NCBI GenBank assembly: GCA_029881725.1 | Contig: JAOUMB010000001.1 | Span: 81,321 to 124,683 of the forward strand | Length of the DNA: 43,363 nucleotides | Direction: 5' to 3' | Origin: Nitrospirota bacterium | Lineage (GTDB): Bacteria > Nitrospirota > JACRHL01 | Shown here: positions 16,808 to 25,055 of the stretch, one piece after another | How positions within the stretch are numbered: position 1 is the first letter of the stretch | Layout: each line of letters begins with the position of its first letter | Notes under the pieces: generated by a model | Told to the model about the DNA's origin: nothing | What the model saw: the letters and a program-made list of their open reading frames with translations, nothing else | Database searches by the model: none | Translations under genes and position numbers: made by a program

Positions 16808-17131
16808 GTGAGTGATTACACACGCCGTTTTGAACGTCACAGCATGGCCCTGCCGGTTTCCGTGGAGGGGGGAGGCCGCGAAGTGAGCGCACATACCCGC
16901 CAGGTGGGTCTGGGCGGATGTTACGTGGTGTGTACCGATCCGCCGGAAGAGGGGGAAACCGTGCATGTGACCCTGAGCCTCACCGATCCGCGCGAGGGCC
17001 AGTCGATCTCCGCCAAGGGGCAGGTGGTCTATGTGCTGTCCGACGGCATGGGCATTTCGTTTTCCGAGATCGACGACGCTGCCCAGGAAGTGCTGTGGGA
17101 CTTCTTCATGGCCCAGGACCTGAAGTGGTAA
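16808..17131 (+). CDS. PilZ-domain protein, third copy
   Basis: A single PilZ domain of 107 residues. The arginine motif is RRFERHSM, and the second motif reads QVGLGGCYV, with Gln and Gly at the positions usually held by Asp/Asn and Ser. The core strands (VHVTLSL, AKGQVVYVL, MGISFSEID) are intact. I use GTG at 16808, a few residues before the arginine motif. An upstream GTG at 16736 would add 24 basic, unlikely residues, so the exact start is uncertain. It is about 1.8 kb from the other two PilZ genes and on the opposite strand. Confidence 0.83.
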   Translation: MSDYTRRFERHSMALPVSVEGGGREVSAHTRQVGLGGCYVVCTDPPEEGETVHVTLSLTDPREGQSISAKGQVVYVLSDGMGISFSEIDDAAQEVLWDFFMAQDLKW

Positions 17132-17172
17132 AACCCGCCCGGGCTTGCGCCCTGTCCGGTCCCGCGCCCGGG
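17130..17172 (-). terminator. Probable terminator after the dodecin gene
   Basis: CCCGGGC (17138-17144) and GCCCGGG (17166-17172) form a 7-bp stem. On the minus strand it is followed by CGGGTTTTACC. The long loop and short U-tract make it weaker than other terminators here. It sits between two convergent genes, as expected. Confidence 0.4.
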
Positions 17173-17182
17173 TGCGCGGGGG

Positions 17183-17392
17183 TCAATCCTCGAGCGTAAA
17201 GCCGATCTTGACGGTCACCTGCCACTGGGTGACCTGGCCACCCTCGATGTGGCCGCGCAATTCCGACACCTCGAACCAGCGCATGTTGCGCACGGTTTGA
17301 CCGGCGCGGGCCACCGCCCCGTTCACCGCCGCCTCCACGCTCTCGCTGCTGGTGCCGGTCAGTTCGATGTGCTTGTATACGTGATCGCTCAT
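17183..17392 (-). CDS. Dodecin (flavin-binding dodecamer protein)
   Basis: A 69-residue dodecin. Members assemble into a hollow 12-mer that stores FMN, riboflavin or related flavins and buffers them against photoreactions. The signature residues are visible: [11 protein letters not shown] at the start, the flavin-stacking Trp in NMRWFEV, and the conserved end [22 protein letters not shown] at 17392 follows GGAGGC at five bases. It lies 107 bases downstream of the J-like protein gene on the same strand, but a single transcript is not certain. Confidence 0.96.
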   Translation of the reverse strand: MSDHVYKHIELTGTSSESVEAAVNGAVARAGQTVRNMRWFEVSELRGHIEGGQVTQWQVTVKIGFTLED

Positions 17393-17499
17393 GGTTGCCT
17401 CCGCCGGGTTGCCCGCGGGCCTCGCGCCCGCTGCGCCTCAATGGCGCATCATTCTGGTTTTACTGTGCACCGGGGCGGGACGGAATACAAGCGGATCGG

Positions 17500-18297
17500 T
17501 CATCCTCCGCGCGTGATCCCGGTAATCACCAGCACCAGCACCGCCAGCGCCAGCAACACCGGGAACAGTTGCAGCGCGGCCCCCGCCCGCATCATCAGCC
17601 ACTGGTTGCGCAGCATCGGCGGGGTCTGCTCGCCGATCAGCCGGGTCAGTGCCGCCGCGTGGGGTCCATCGGGATCCAGGCGCAGCCCCACCCGGGCCAC
17701 GGCACGGGCCAGATCGGGCTTCCCGGCACGCAAAAAAGAGTGTGCCTGCCAGGCCAGCAGACGCGCATTGGGGGCCCGCGGGAAATCGCCGCCCCGGGCA
17801 TTGGCCAGAATCGCGCGCACACTGGCGGCGGGTCCGTTGGGGAACCCCCACCAGCCGATCATCCAGGTGAGCAGGGAGGCGCCGACCGCCACATCGCGGG
17901 CACAGCGGGCGCAGTAAATGCCGGTCAGGCGTTCGTGGGAAACGCGGGTGATGCCCCCGGCCACCCGATGAAAGGTCAAAAAACGCGGTTGGGCGGTGAC
18001 GCTGTTGCACCGGGTGCAGGCCACCGGGTCACCACCGTCGTCCGGGCCGGACGCACCACCGGTGCAGGCGGTGAGCGCCTCCAGGTCATAGGCTTCCCGG
18101 CGGACCGGATCGGAAAGGGTCTGCCAGGCGTCCTCCAGGGCGCGCTGCTGCATATCGCCCCCCAGCCGCCCCTCGCGTCCGGCGAGGGCCTTGCGCCGCT
18201 CCCTGTAGGCCTTGGCGAGTGCCACATCGGAGGCGTGCGGCGCCATGCCGAGGATGCGGTAATACCCCTTGCTGTCCGGATGTTCCATGGGGGCCAT
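17500..18297 (-). CDS. J-like membrane protein with zinc-finger cysteines, HPD missing
   Basis: A 265-residue protein. Residues 11-75 resemble a DnaJ domain (YYRILGMAP ... LEDAWQTLSDPVRREAYD). The loop that should carry His-Pro-Asp instead reads ALAGREGRLGG, so stimulation of Hsp70 is unlikely. Two CxxC pairs (C94/C97 and C129/C132) could bind zinc. A Trp-rich segment (LLTWMIGWWGFPNG, about 142-155) and a C-terminal membrane helix (LQLFPVLLALAVLVLVITG) follow, with a TPR-like helical stretch between. The overall layout resembles a DnaJ-related membrane family seen in other bacteria. ATG at 18297 follows AGGG. It is 39 bases behind the RNA methyltransferase gene, so the two are probably co-transcribed. 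Confidence 0.78.
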   Translation of the reverse strand: MAPMEHPDSKGYYRILGMAPHASDVALAKAYRERRKALAGREGRLGGDMQQRALEDAWQTLSDPVRREAYDLEALTACTGGASGPDDGGDPVACTRCNSVTAQPRFLTFHRVAGGITRVSHERLTGIYCARCARDVAVGASLLTWMIGWWGFPNGPAASVRAILANARGGDFPRAPNARLLAWQAHSFLRAGKPDLARAVARVGLRLDPDGPHAAALTRLIGEQTPPMLRNQWLMMRAGAALQLFPVLLALAVLVLVITGITRGG

Positions 18298-18336
18298 GGT
18301 ACCCTGTTTGCGCGTCCGGCAGCAGGAGAAAACGTG

Positions 18337-19137
18337 TCAGCCCAGGCGGCGCCCGAACATCAGCAGGCTGCCCGCCACCGCCACATTCAGCGAATCCACC
18401 GGTGGTGCCATGGGGATACGGATCGCCCGGTCGGCGGCGGCCGCCAGTTCCAGCGGCACCCCCTGCCCCTCCGCGCCCATCACCCAGGCGGCGCGAACGC
18501 CGGCGGGCAAGTCCGCCGGGGAGGTATCGCCGTCCACCTGGGCCACGCACACCGTGAATGATTCGGATTTGAGATAGTCCGCCAGGGAGTCCGCCGGAGC
18601 GTCCCACACCCCCCACGGCAAACGGAACACGCTGGCGGCCGCGGCCCGGACCGCCTTGAAGCCGGTGGGGTCGGCACAGTTGCGGTCAATAATCACTCCG
18701 CAGGCACCCGCCGCTTCCGCGCTACGCATCAGGGTACCCACATTGCCCGGATCCTGCACCCCCGCCAGCACCAGCAGGTCGCCGGTTCCGGTCACCACCT
18801 GCATGAGCGGAGCGGGGGTCAACGCCACCACCGCCACCACCCCCTGCGGGGTGCGGGTGTCGGCGATGCGCGCCAGCACCGGCGTGCTCACGCCGGTCAG
18901 TTGAACTCCGGCGGCCGCGGCCTTCTCCAGCAATGCGGTGCCGCCGGGCCGCTCGTAAACCGTGGAGCACCAGAACAGTTCCCGCACACGCCCGGGAAGG
19001 TCCAGCAATTCCGTGACCACCTTGACCCCCTCGGCCAGGGCCAGACCGCTCTCCCGGCGGTGTTTTCCCTGATGCAGGGCGCGCGCCTTGCGCACGTGGG
19101 GATTGGCAACGCTGGTCAGGATGGATGGCGGTGTCAT
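18337..19137 (-). CDS. SPOUT (TrmH/SpoU-type) RNA 2'-O-methyltransferase
   Basis: A 266-residue enzyme that would methylate the 2'-OH of a ribose in rRNA or tRNA using SAM. The three SpoU motifs are present: LAGVQDPGNVGTLMRSAEAAG, VMGAEGQGVP, and IPMAPPVDSLNVAVAGSLLMF, which together build the trefoil-knot SAM site. The N-terminal 100 residues (HVRKARALHQGKHRRESGLA, LAEGVKVV) match the RNA-binding substrate domain of the RlmB/TsnR group. I start at ATG 19137; the open frame continues to 19338 but overlaps the arsenate-reductase-like gene. The exact RNA target cannot be told. Confidence 0.93.
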   Translation of the reverse strand: MTPPSILTSVANPHVRKARALHQGKHRRESGLALAEGVKVVTELLDLPGRVRELFWCSTVYERPGGTALLEKAAAAGVQLTGVSTPVLARIADTRTPQGVVAVVALTPAPLMQVVTGTGDLLVLAGVQDPGNVGTLMRSAEAAGACGVIIDRNCADPTGFKAVRAAAASVFRLPWGVWDAPADSLADYLKSESFTVCVAQVDGDTSPADLPAGVRAAWVMGAEGQGVPLELAAAADRAIRIPMAPPVDSLNVAVAGSLLMFGRRLG

Positions 19138-19234
19138 GCTCGAAAATGCTCCCGCACCCGCCGTCCCCATGCGACCGGGCTCAATGGCACGCCCCGGTGG
19201 GCGTGTATGCGGGGATTGTGCCGAATCCGGAAGC

Positions 19235-19260
19235 AAAAATCCACCCGAGGCAACCGGGTG
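19235..19260 (-). terminator. Rho-independent terminator after the permease/ArsC-type operon
   Basis: CACCCG (19242-19247) pairs with CGGGTG (19255-19260) around a 7-base loop. On the minus strand the stem is followed by GATTTTTGC. It lies just beyond the stop codon at 19274 and separates this operon from the RNA methyltransferase gene. Confidence 0.65.
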
Positions 19261-19273
19261 TGCAGTCGGCGCG

Positions 19274-19624
19274 CTACAGGATTTCCAGCACGTTCTCGGG
19301 AGGACGGCCAAGGGCGGCGCGCTCCCCGTTGACGACAACCGGACGTTCCATCAGGCGCGGGTGGGCGCTCATGGCGGCAAGCAATTCCGCATCGGTCTTG
19401 CCCGCGTCCGCCAGGCCGAGTTGTTTGTACTCGTCCTCCTTGGTGCGCATCAGTTCGCGGGGGGAGGTCATGCCCAGCTTGCCCAGCAGGTCCCGCAGGG
19501 TGTCGGCGGAAGGCGGGGCGTCCATATAGTGGATCACCTCCGGGGTCACGCCATTCTGTTCCAGCAGTTGCAGGGTTTGGCGGCTCTTGGAGCATTTCGG
19601 GTTATGGTAGATGACAATGGACAT
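19274..19624 (-). CDS. arsC: ArsC/Spx-family reductase (glutaredoxin-type arsenate reductase-like)
   Basis: A 116-residue thioredoxin-fold protein of the ArsC/YffB/Spx family. The N-terminal active-site segment is YHNPKCSKSRQTL with the catalytic Cys11, and the C-terminal conserved block is RPVVVNGERAALGRPPENVL. Classical glutaredoxin-dependent arsenate reductases reduce arsenate to arsenite using one such cysteine, but many family members with the CSKSR form have no proven arsenate activity. ATG at 19624 lies 15 bases after the stop codon of the SLC13-type permease, so the two form an operon that ends at the terminator at 19235. A second, unrelated arsenate reductase is encoded at 26890. Confidence 0.9.
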   Translation of the reverse strand: MSIVIYHNPKCSKSRQTLQLLEQNGVTPEVIHYMDAPPSADTLRDLLGKLGMTSPRELMRTKEDEYKQLGLADAGKTDAELLAAMSAHPRLMERPVVVNGERAALGRPPENVLEIL

Positions 19625-19639
19625 GATCTCTTCGCGATC

Positions 19640-21478
19640 TCAACTGCCCGGCACCAGCGGCCACACCATCGGCACCAGGACAAGGGTCAGAAAAAAGATA
19701 AGTATAAGCAGCGGGCCGCCCACGCGCATGTAATCCAGAAAACGATAGTTGCCGGGGCCGTACACCAGAATGTTGGCCGGGTGGGCGACCGGAGTGATGA
19801 AGCTGGTGGAAGCGGAAATGGCGATGGCCATGGCAAACGGATAGGGCGACAGCCCCATGCCGCTGGCGGCCTCCAGCGCAATGGGCACCACCAGCACGGC
19901 GGCGGCGGCGTTGGACATCACCTGGGTGAGCAGGGTGGTGGCGATGAAGAAGCCGCCCATGACCACCAACGGTCCCATTGGGGCCAGGGTGGAGAGCATT
20001 CCCCCCGCCAGCCACTGGGCGGCGCCGGAATGCTCCATGGCGATGGCCAGCGGCAGCATGCCGGCGATCAGGAACACGCTCTTCCAGTCGATGGACCGGT
20101 AGGCCTCCTCCATGGTGAGGCAGCGCAGCAATACCATGGCGATGGCCGCAATGGTTCCGGCCAGGGCAATATGCAGCAGGCCAAAGGTGGCACACCCGAC
20201 CGCGGCCCCCATCACCAGCATGGCGCGCCAGGCCCGGTCGGTGCGCATGCCTTCCAGTTCCACCTCCTCCAGCACCAGAAAGTGGCGTTCGTCGCGCAGA
20301 TGGCGCAGGGACTCGCGCTGCCCCTGCACCAGCAGGACGTCACCGGCCTTGACCGGGATGCGCCCCAGCTTGTCGTGCAGCATTTCGCCGTGGCGGTAAA
20401 TGCCCAGGGCGGTCACCTGGAAGCGGTTGCGGAAGTCGATTTCCTTCATGGTCCGCCCGACGATCCACGACTGGGGGGAGATGACCACCTCCAACAGGCC
20501 GATGTCGTCCGAGGTGATGGCGCTTTCCCGCCCGCCCAGTTCGGCCTTGATCTGCACCCCGCCGGTGCGGCGCACCTCCATGATTTTTTCCACGTTGGCT
20601 TCCACCAGCAGGTGGTCGCCCTCGTTCAGCACCTCGTGGGGAAGCGGCGAAAGGATGCGGATCTGCCGTGTGGTGGGGCGCTCTCCGGGGCCCTCGTACG
20701 GGGTTCCCTCCGGTACCGGCGCCTTGCGGATGATGCCCAGCACGGCAATGTCGAAATCGCGCCCCAGGCGCGATTCGGCCAGGGTGCGTCCGATCAGCGG
20801 CGACTCGGGCAGAATCATCAGCTCGGTGAGATAGGTGCGGATGAACTCACCCAGTTCCGCCTCCGGGCTGACCCGCACCGGCAGCAGGCGGCGGCCGAGG
20901 GTGGCCATGAACAACACACCCACGATCAGGATCGGCAATCCCACGGGGACAAAATCGAATACCTCGAAGCCGTCAAATCCGTGGGCCTCCAGGGACATGC
21001 TGACCAGCAGGTTGGGGGGCGTTCCGATGAGGGTGAGCATACCGCCCAGCAGCGAACCGAAGGCCAGCGGCATGAGCAGCTTGGAAGCGGGAATCCCCGC
21101 CTGCCGGGCCAGCCCCACCACGGCGGGAAACAGCACGGCGGTGGCGCCGATGTTGTTCATGAACGCACTCATGGTGCCCACCGTGAGCATTATGGCCACC
21201 ACCAGCAAGCTTTCACGGTCACCGGCAATGCGGTAAATCTGATGGCCGATGGTCTGGGTAACGCCGGTCTGGGAAAGGGAGGCGCCCAGCACGTACATGG
21301 CCACCACGGTAACCACCGCCGGATTGGCGAAACCCGAAAAGGCTTCGTCGATGGACACCAGTCCGAACACGGCCAGGGCGGTGAGCACCAGCAGCGCGGT
21401 CAGGTCCACGCGCAACCACTCGGTGGCGAACAACACCATCGCCACCACCAGGATGCCCAATACCAGCGGGATTTCCAT
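19640..21478 (-). CDS. SLC13-type anion permease with two RCK_C (TrkA-C) domains
   Basis: A 612-residue inner-membrane transporter. The two membrane halves carry the paired re-entrant-loop motifs MNNIGATAVLFPAVVGLA with GTPPNLLV, and MSNAAAAVLVVPIA with ITPVAHPANILVYG. These are typical of the DASS/SLC13-ArsB superfamily. Between them, at roughly residues 200-400, two TrkA-C domains can be seen (TYLTELMILPESPLIGRTLA and GLLEVVISPQSWIVGRTMKE), a layout of bacterial sodium/sulphate-type permeases. The substrate may be sulphate, another oxyanion or a dicarboxylate. ATG at 21478 is preferred to GTG at 21505. The ArsC-type reductase gene follows at 15 bases, and a rhodanese gene lies upstream, hinting at sulphur or arsenic oxyanions without proving either. 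Confidence 0.9.
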   Translation of the reverse strand: MEIPLVLGILVVAMVLFATEWLRVDLTALLVLTALAVFGLVSIDEAFSGFANPAVVTVVAMYVLGASLSQTGVTQTIGHQIYRIAGDRESLLVVAIMLTVGTMSAFMNNIGATAVLFPAVVGLARQAGIPASKLLMPLAFGSLLGGMLTLIGTPPNLLVSMSLEAHGFDGFEVFDFVPVGLPILIVGVLFMATLGRRLLPVRVSPEAELGEFIRTYLTELMILPESPLIGRTLAESRLGRDFDIAVLGIIRKAPVPEGTPYEGPGERPTTRQIRILSPLPHEVLNEGDHLLVEANVEKIMEVRRTGGVQIKAELGGRESAITSDDIGLLEVVISPQSWIVGRTMKEIDFRNRFQVTALGIYRHGEMLHDKLGRIPVKAGDVLLVQGQRESLRHLRDERHFLVLEEVELEGMRTDRAWRAMLVMGAAVGCATFGLLHIALAGTIAAIAMVLLRCLTMEEAYRSIDWKSVFLIAGMLPLAIAMEHSGAAQWLAGGMLSTLAPMGPLVVMGGFFIATTLLTQVMSNAAAAVLVVPIALEAASGMGLSPYPFAMAIAISASTSFITPVAHPANILVYGPGNYRFLDYMRVGGPLLILIFFLTLVLVPMVWPLVPGS

Positions 21479-21569
21479 CAAGGGCCTTTTACACCAACGC
21501 CACACACGCCCGGCAGGGCGCGAATGTCACCATATCATAATTCGACGGAGCCCGCGCCGCGCGGGTCGG

Positions 21570-22361
21570 TCAGCGGGAAACCGGCATCTTGTGGTGGGTC
21601 CATTCCCACCAGCTTCCGTCGTAATTTTTCACCTTCGGATACCCCTTCAGGTGCAGCACCATGAATACCACCGCCGAGCGCACGCCGCCGGTGCAGTAGG
21701 GGACGATCTCCTTGTCCGGGGAAATCCCGGCCTTTTCCAGCATCGGCAGCAGATCCGTATCCAACAGAAAGGTACCGTCGTTGCGATACATGGCGCTCCA
21801 CGGCAGATTGACCGCACCGGGCACATGCCCCTGATCGGCAAATTCGTCGGCGCCCCGCGTGTCCACCACCACGGTGCCGGGCGCAGCGCCGTTCATGCAG
21901 GCGGCCACACCGTCCCGGTCGATGGATGTCCCCGTGCGCAGGTTGGGCACGAACTTCACGGTGCGCGGCCGGGTGGGCAGCATGGCGGTAGCGCGCCCCT
22001 CATCACGCCACTTGGGATAGCCGCCGTCCAGAACGCGGATGTCGTCGTGCCCCAGCATGTGCAACATCCAGAAAAAACGCCCCTCGGCCCCCCAGTTCTC
22101 AAACGGCTCGGATACCAGCACCACCGGCCGGTCAACGGCCACGCCCAGGTCCGAAAAGCCCGCCGCCAGCACCGAATGGTCCGGGTGCAGCATGCCCTTC
22201 ACCTTGTGGGACGGATCGCAAAACTCCTGCCAGCGGGTGGCGACCGAACCGGGGATGTGCCCCTTCAGATAGGCCAGGTTACCGCGCACGTCCAGGATCG
22301 CCGGGCTTTCCGCCGCTATCAGCTCGGCCAGTTCTCCGGTGGTGATCAATCCCGATGGCAT
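21570..22361 (-). CDS. Two-domain rhodanese (sulfurtransferase)
   Basis: A 263-residue tandem rhodanese. The first domain (ITTGELAELIAAESPAILDV ... LDGGYPKW) lacks the active cysteine, as usual. The second has the active-site loop CTGGVRS preceded by EIVPY. CTGGVR differs from the CRKGVT of thiosulfate and CGSGVT of mercaptopyruvate sulfurtransferases, so the sulphur donor is not predictable. There is no signal peptide, so it acts in the cytoplasm. ATG at 22361 follows GAGAGGAA at four bases. A terminator directly upstream separates it from the monophosphatase gene. The permease gene is 91 bases downstream on the same strand. Confidence 0.93.
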   Translation of the reverse strand: MPSGLITTGELAELIAAESPAILDVRGNLAYLKGHIPGSVATRWQEFCDPSHKVKGMLHPDHSVLAAGFSDLGVAVDRPVVLVSEPFENWGAEGRFFWMLHMLGHDDIRVLDGGYPKWRDEGRATAMLPTRPRTVKFVPNLRTGTSIDRDGVAACMNGAAPGTVVVDTRGADEFADQGHVPGAVNLPWSAMYRNDGTFLLDTDLLPMLEKAGISPDKEIVPYCTGGVRSAVVFMVLHLKGYPKVKNYDGSWWEWTHHKMPVSR

Positions 22362-22375
22362 GCATTCCTCTCCAC

Positions 22376-22401
22376 GCAAAAACCGCCCCGGCTGCCGGGG
22401 C
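22376..22401 (-). terminator. Rho-independent terminator after the inositol-monophosphatase-family gene
   Basis: GCCCCGG (22385-22391) and CCGGGGC (22395-22401) form a 7-bp GC stem with a 3-base loop. On the minus strand it is followed by GGTTTTTGCG. It is 37 bases beyond the stop codon at 22438 and ends just before the rhodanese gene's ribosome-binding site. Confidence 0.72.
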
Positions 22402-22437
22402 ACATGACGTTGATTATTGGTGGTTTCACCCGGAGCG

Positions 22438-23235
22438 TCAAACCGGCTGTCCGGTGAGTACCGATACCATGTCCGCGTGAATGCGGCCATTGCTGGCCAG
22501 AATTTCGTAATCCGACAGGCGGTGGGGGGTTCCGTCAAAGCGGCTGACGGTGCCGCCCGCCTCCAGCACCATGAGCTTGGCGGCGGCGGTATCCCACGGC
22601 TTCAGGTTCAGTTCCCAGAAGCCGTCAAAGCGCCCGGCGGCCACATAGGAAAGATCGATGGCGGCGGACCCGGTTCGGCGCGTGGCCTGGGCCCGGCGGG
22701 TAAAGGCGGCGAAATGGTCCAGGTTGTCGCGCGCCGCATCGTGCACGTTGTAGGCAAACCCGGTGGTCAGCATGGCGTCCACCAGTGTGTCCACCGGCGA
22801 AACCCCGATGGGCGCTCCGTTCAGGGTGGCCCCCCGGCCCTTCACCGCCACGAACATTTCGTTCAGCATGGGCGCGAACACCACCCCCAGGGTTGGCTCC
22901 CCGGCCACCTCCAGCCCGATGGACACGCAAAAGAACGGAACCCGGTGGGCAAAGTTGGTGGTGCCGTCCAGCGGGTCGATGATCCACCGGCACGGGTGGT
23001 CGCCCCCCTCCGCGCCGCCCTCCTCCGCCAGGATGCGGTGGTCCGGAAAATTGTTGCGGATGGCCGCCGTCACTTCCGCCTCACAGGCGGTGTCCACCTC
23101 GGTGAGAAGGTCGATGGTGCCCTTTTTGACCACCTTCACGGTCCGGTGATAGCCGTCCTTCTGGATGTCTCCGGCCACATGAGCGGCGGCCAGCGCCACC
23201 TCCAGCGCCAGGTCCAGGTCTACCGGTTGCCTCAC
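22438..23235 (-). CDS. Inositol-monophosphatase family phosphatase
   Basis: A 265-residue Mg-dependent, lithium-sensitive-type phosphatase. The metal-binding signatures are present: LAEEGG near residues 69-74, WIIDPLDGTTNF near 84-95 and KPWDTAAAKLMVLEAGG in the C-terminal part. Substrates of this family include inositol phosphates, 3'-phosphoadenosine 5'-phosphate (CysQ) and fructose-1,6-bisphosphate, and sequence alone does not decide. The open frame reaches 23352, but the first 39 residues would be unlike the family. GTG at 23235, preceded by GAGGG, gives the normal family length. It diverges from the phosphodiesterase gene. Confidence 0.92.
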   Translation of the reverse strand: MRQPVDLDLALEVALAAAHVAGDIQKDGYHRTVKVVKKGTIDLLTEVDTACEAEVTAAIRNNFPDHRILAEEGGAEGGDHPCRWIIDPLDGTTNFAHRVPFFCVSIGLEVAGEPTLGVVFAPMLNEMFVAVKGRGATLNGAPIGVSPVDTLVDAMLTTGFAYNVHDAARDNLDHFAAFTRRAQATRRTGSAAIDLSYVAAGRFDGFWELNLKPWDTAAAKLMVLEAGGTVSRFDGTPHRLSDYEILASNGRIHADMVSVLTGQPV

Positions 23236-23350
23236 GGATGCCCTCACGTCTCCAACCCCGGCCGAATGCCGGGGCGGTGCCCCAAGGGTAGCACGGCCCG
23301 CACCACCGGTTTCGACGGATCCCCCCGCTCGGGTTAGAATAAAAAGGCAC

Positions 23351-23929
23351 ATGCGCGGCCCCCGTGCCGCGCCTCCTCACCCTTGTAATGAAGAACGAAG
23401 GCGGTTGAACCGGTTGTCCACCCCCCTGTCCATCGGCGTGATCTCCGACACCCACGGGCGCATGCATGCGCGGGTGTTCGACCTGTTCAGCGGCGTGGAC
23501 CACATCCTGCACGCGGGGGACATCGGCACCGAGGAGGTGCTCATCGACCTGCGCGCCATCGCTCCGGTCACGGTGGTGCACGGCAACGTGGACGTGTTCA
23601 GCCCGCTGGAGAAATACCCGGAGGAGACGGAGATCATTCTGGGCGGGGTGCGGGTGCATCTGGTGCATCAGGTGGCGCCGCTCCTTCAGCGGCTGGATCG
23701 CGGCCAGTGGCAGGGACACCTGCCGCAGGTGCTGGTCTACGGCCACAGCCACACGGGGCTGGCATCGCGGGCTGGCGACGTGCTGCTGTTCAACCCGGGC
23801 AGTGCCGGGCCGCGCCGCTTCGACAAGATCCCCTCGGTCGGTTTTTTGACCATTGAAAACGGCGTGGCCACCCCGAAGCTGGTGGCCCTGGAACCCGCCG
23901 AACAGGAGTTGCTCGCCGGTGCGTCGTAA
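23351..23929 (+). CDS. YfcE/MJ0936-type metallophosphoesterase
   Basis: A 192-residue calcineurin-like phosphodiesterase. Di-metal ligands are visible in order: D33 and H35 (ISDTHGRM), D57 (HAGDIGT), N79 (HGNVDV), and the histidines of VYGHSHTG, then NPGS. Family members hydrolyse phosphodiesters in vitro and their physiological substrate is usually unknown. ATG at 23351 follows AAAAAGG at four bases. A TTG at 23405 would give a core-only protein, so the first 18 residues are uncertain. The stop codon overlaps the start of the FG-GAP lipoprotein gene by 11 bases, so they are translated from one message. Confidence 0.92.
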   Translation: MRGPRAAPPHPCNEERRRLNRLSTPLSIGVISDTHGRMHARVFDLFSGVDHILHAGDIGTEEVLIDLRAIAPVTVVHGNVDVFSPLEKYPEETEIILGGVRVHLVHQVAPLLQRLDRGQWQGHLPQVLVYGHSHTGLASRAGDVLLFNPGSAGPRRFDKIPSVGFLTIENGVATPKLVALEPAEQELLAGAS

Positions 23930-25055
23930 TCCCCTGCCGGTGCTGTGCGCCGTGCTGGCGCTGTTGGCCTCCGCCTGTGGCGGTGGGAGTTCATCCCCCT
24001 CATCCGGGGTGACGGTGCATGCCACCGGGTTGCAGCCAATGGACGTGGTGCTGGGCGATTTCGACGGCGACGGGAATCTGGATGTGGCGGTGGCCAATCA
24101 ATTCGAAATTCCCGGATCGGTGGTCACCCTGTTCCAAAATACGGGAGGCGCGTTTTCGGCGGGCCTGAACCTGGCTTCCACCACCGCCGGAAGCGCGATT
24201 TCCACCATCGCACTGGCGGCGGGAAACCTCAACGGCGACGCATACGACGATCTGGTGATCCTGTATCTGGACGGCGACGCCTACGAACTCGCGTCCGGCG
24301 CGGCCACCCTGGCCGGAATGGCCACCAGCGGGGCGGTGAGCCTTGGGGCCGGGTCGTTCCCACAGTCCGTCACGCTGGCCGATTTTAACCGTGACTCGAA
24401 GCAGGACATGGCGGTTTCCCTGAGCCAATATGACCGCATCGACCTGCTGGCCGGGGACGGCACGGGCGGCTTTGCCGCCGCGTGGACCAGCATCCCCACC
24501 GGAGGGACCAGCACTCCCTGGGGCGTGGCCGCGGGCGATATCGACAACGACGGCAACCTCGACCTGCTGGCGGTGACCATCGCCGGCCCGGAGTATCTGG
24601 CCGCTTCCTTCGGCCCCGCCTTTTCCGGCCTGATCCCCGCCGCCACCGCCCTGCGCTCGCCCACCGCCGCCAACGTGGCCGCCGGGAAGTTCGACACGAA
24701 CCCAAGGGCCGATGTGGTCACGGTCCAGAACGATGAAAATCTGGCGCGGGTGTTTCTGAATGGCAACCTGACGGCCCCGGTCACCTACCCCGTCGGCACC
24801 GGACCGGTGGACGTGGCCATCGGCGACGTCACCGGCGACACCTTCGCCGACATCATCACCGCCGACCGGGACGCCGACACCGTCACCATCCTGCCCGGCC
24901 TCGGCGATGGCACGTTCGACACGGCCGCCACCATCACCCTGGCCGTTCCCGCCCAGCCCGCCGCGCTGGCCGTGGGCGACCTGAATGGCGACGGGGTGGC
25001 CGATATCCTCACCGTGCATCCCACCCTGAACCAGCTTGCGGTGATTCTCCGGTAG
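23919..25055 (+). CDS. FG-GAP/VCBS beta-propeller lipoprotein
   Basis: A 378-residue exported lipoprotein. GTG at 23919 begins a signal sequence (VRRNPLPVLCAVLALLA) ending in the lipobox LASAC followed by GGGSSSPSS, so the mature protein would be anchored by its N-terminal Cys. Seven FG-GAP units follow, each with a calcium-binding-like Asp loop: GDFDGDGNLDVAVAN, GNLNGDAYDDLVI, ADFNRDSKQDMAV, GDIDNDGNLDLLAV, GKFDTNPRADVVTV, GDVTGDTFADIITA and GDLNGDGVADILTV. Seven units fit a closed integrin-alpha-like seven-bladed propeller. It is probably a surface or periplasmic binding protein, and its ligand is unknown. Confidence 0.9.
   Translation: MRRNPLPVLCAVLALLASACGGGSSSPSSGVTVHATGLQPMDVVLGDFDGDGNLDVAVANQFEIPGSVVTLFQNTGGAFSAGLNLASTTAGSAISTIALAAGNLNGDAYDDLVILYLDGDAYELASGAATLAGMATSGAVSLGAGSFPQSVTLADFNRDSKQDMAVSLSQYDRIDLLAGDGTGGFAAAWTSIPTGGTSTPWGVAAGDIDNDGNLDLLAVTIAGPEYLAASFGPAFSGLIPAATALRSPTAANVAAGKFDTNPRADVVTVQNDENLARVFLNGNLTAPVTYPVGTGPVDVAIGDVTGDTFADIITADRDADTVTILPGLGDGTFDTAATITLAVPAQPAALAVGDLNGDGVADILTVHPTLNQLAVILR

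Noticed and set aside
19088-21664. Plus-strand open frame of 858 codons
   Set aside because: It is antisense to the SLC13-type permease, with a His/Gln/Gly-rich product typical of shadow frames.
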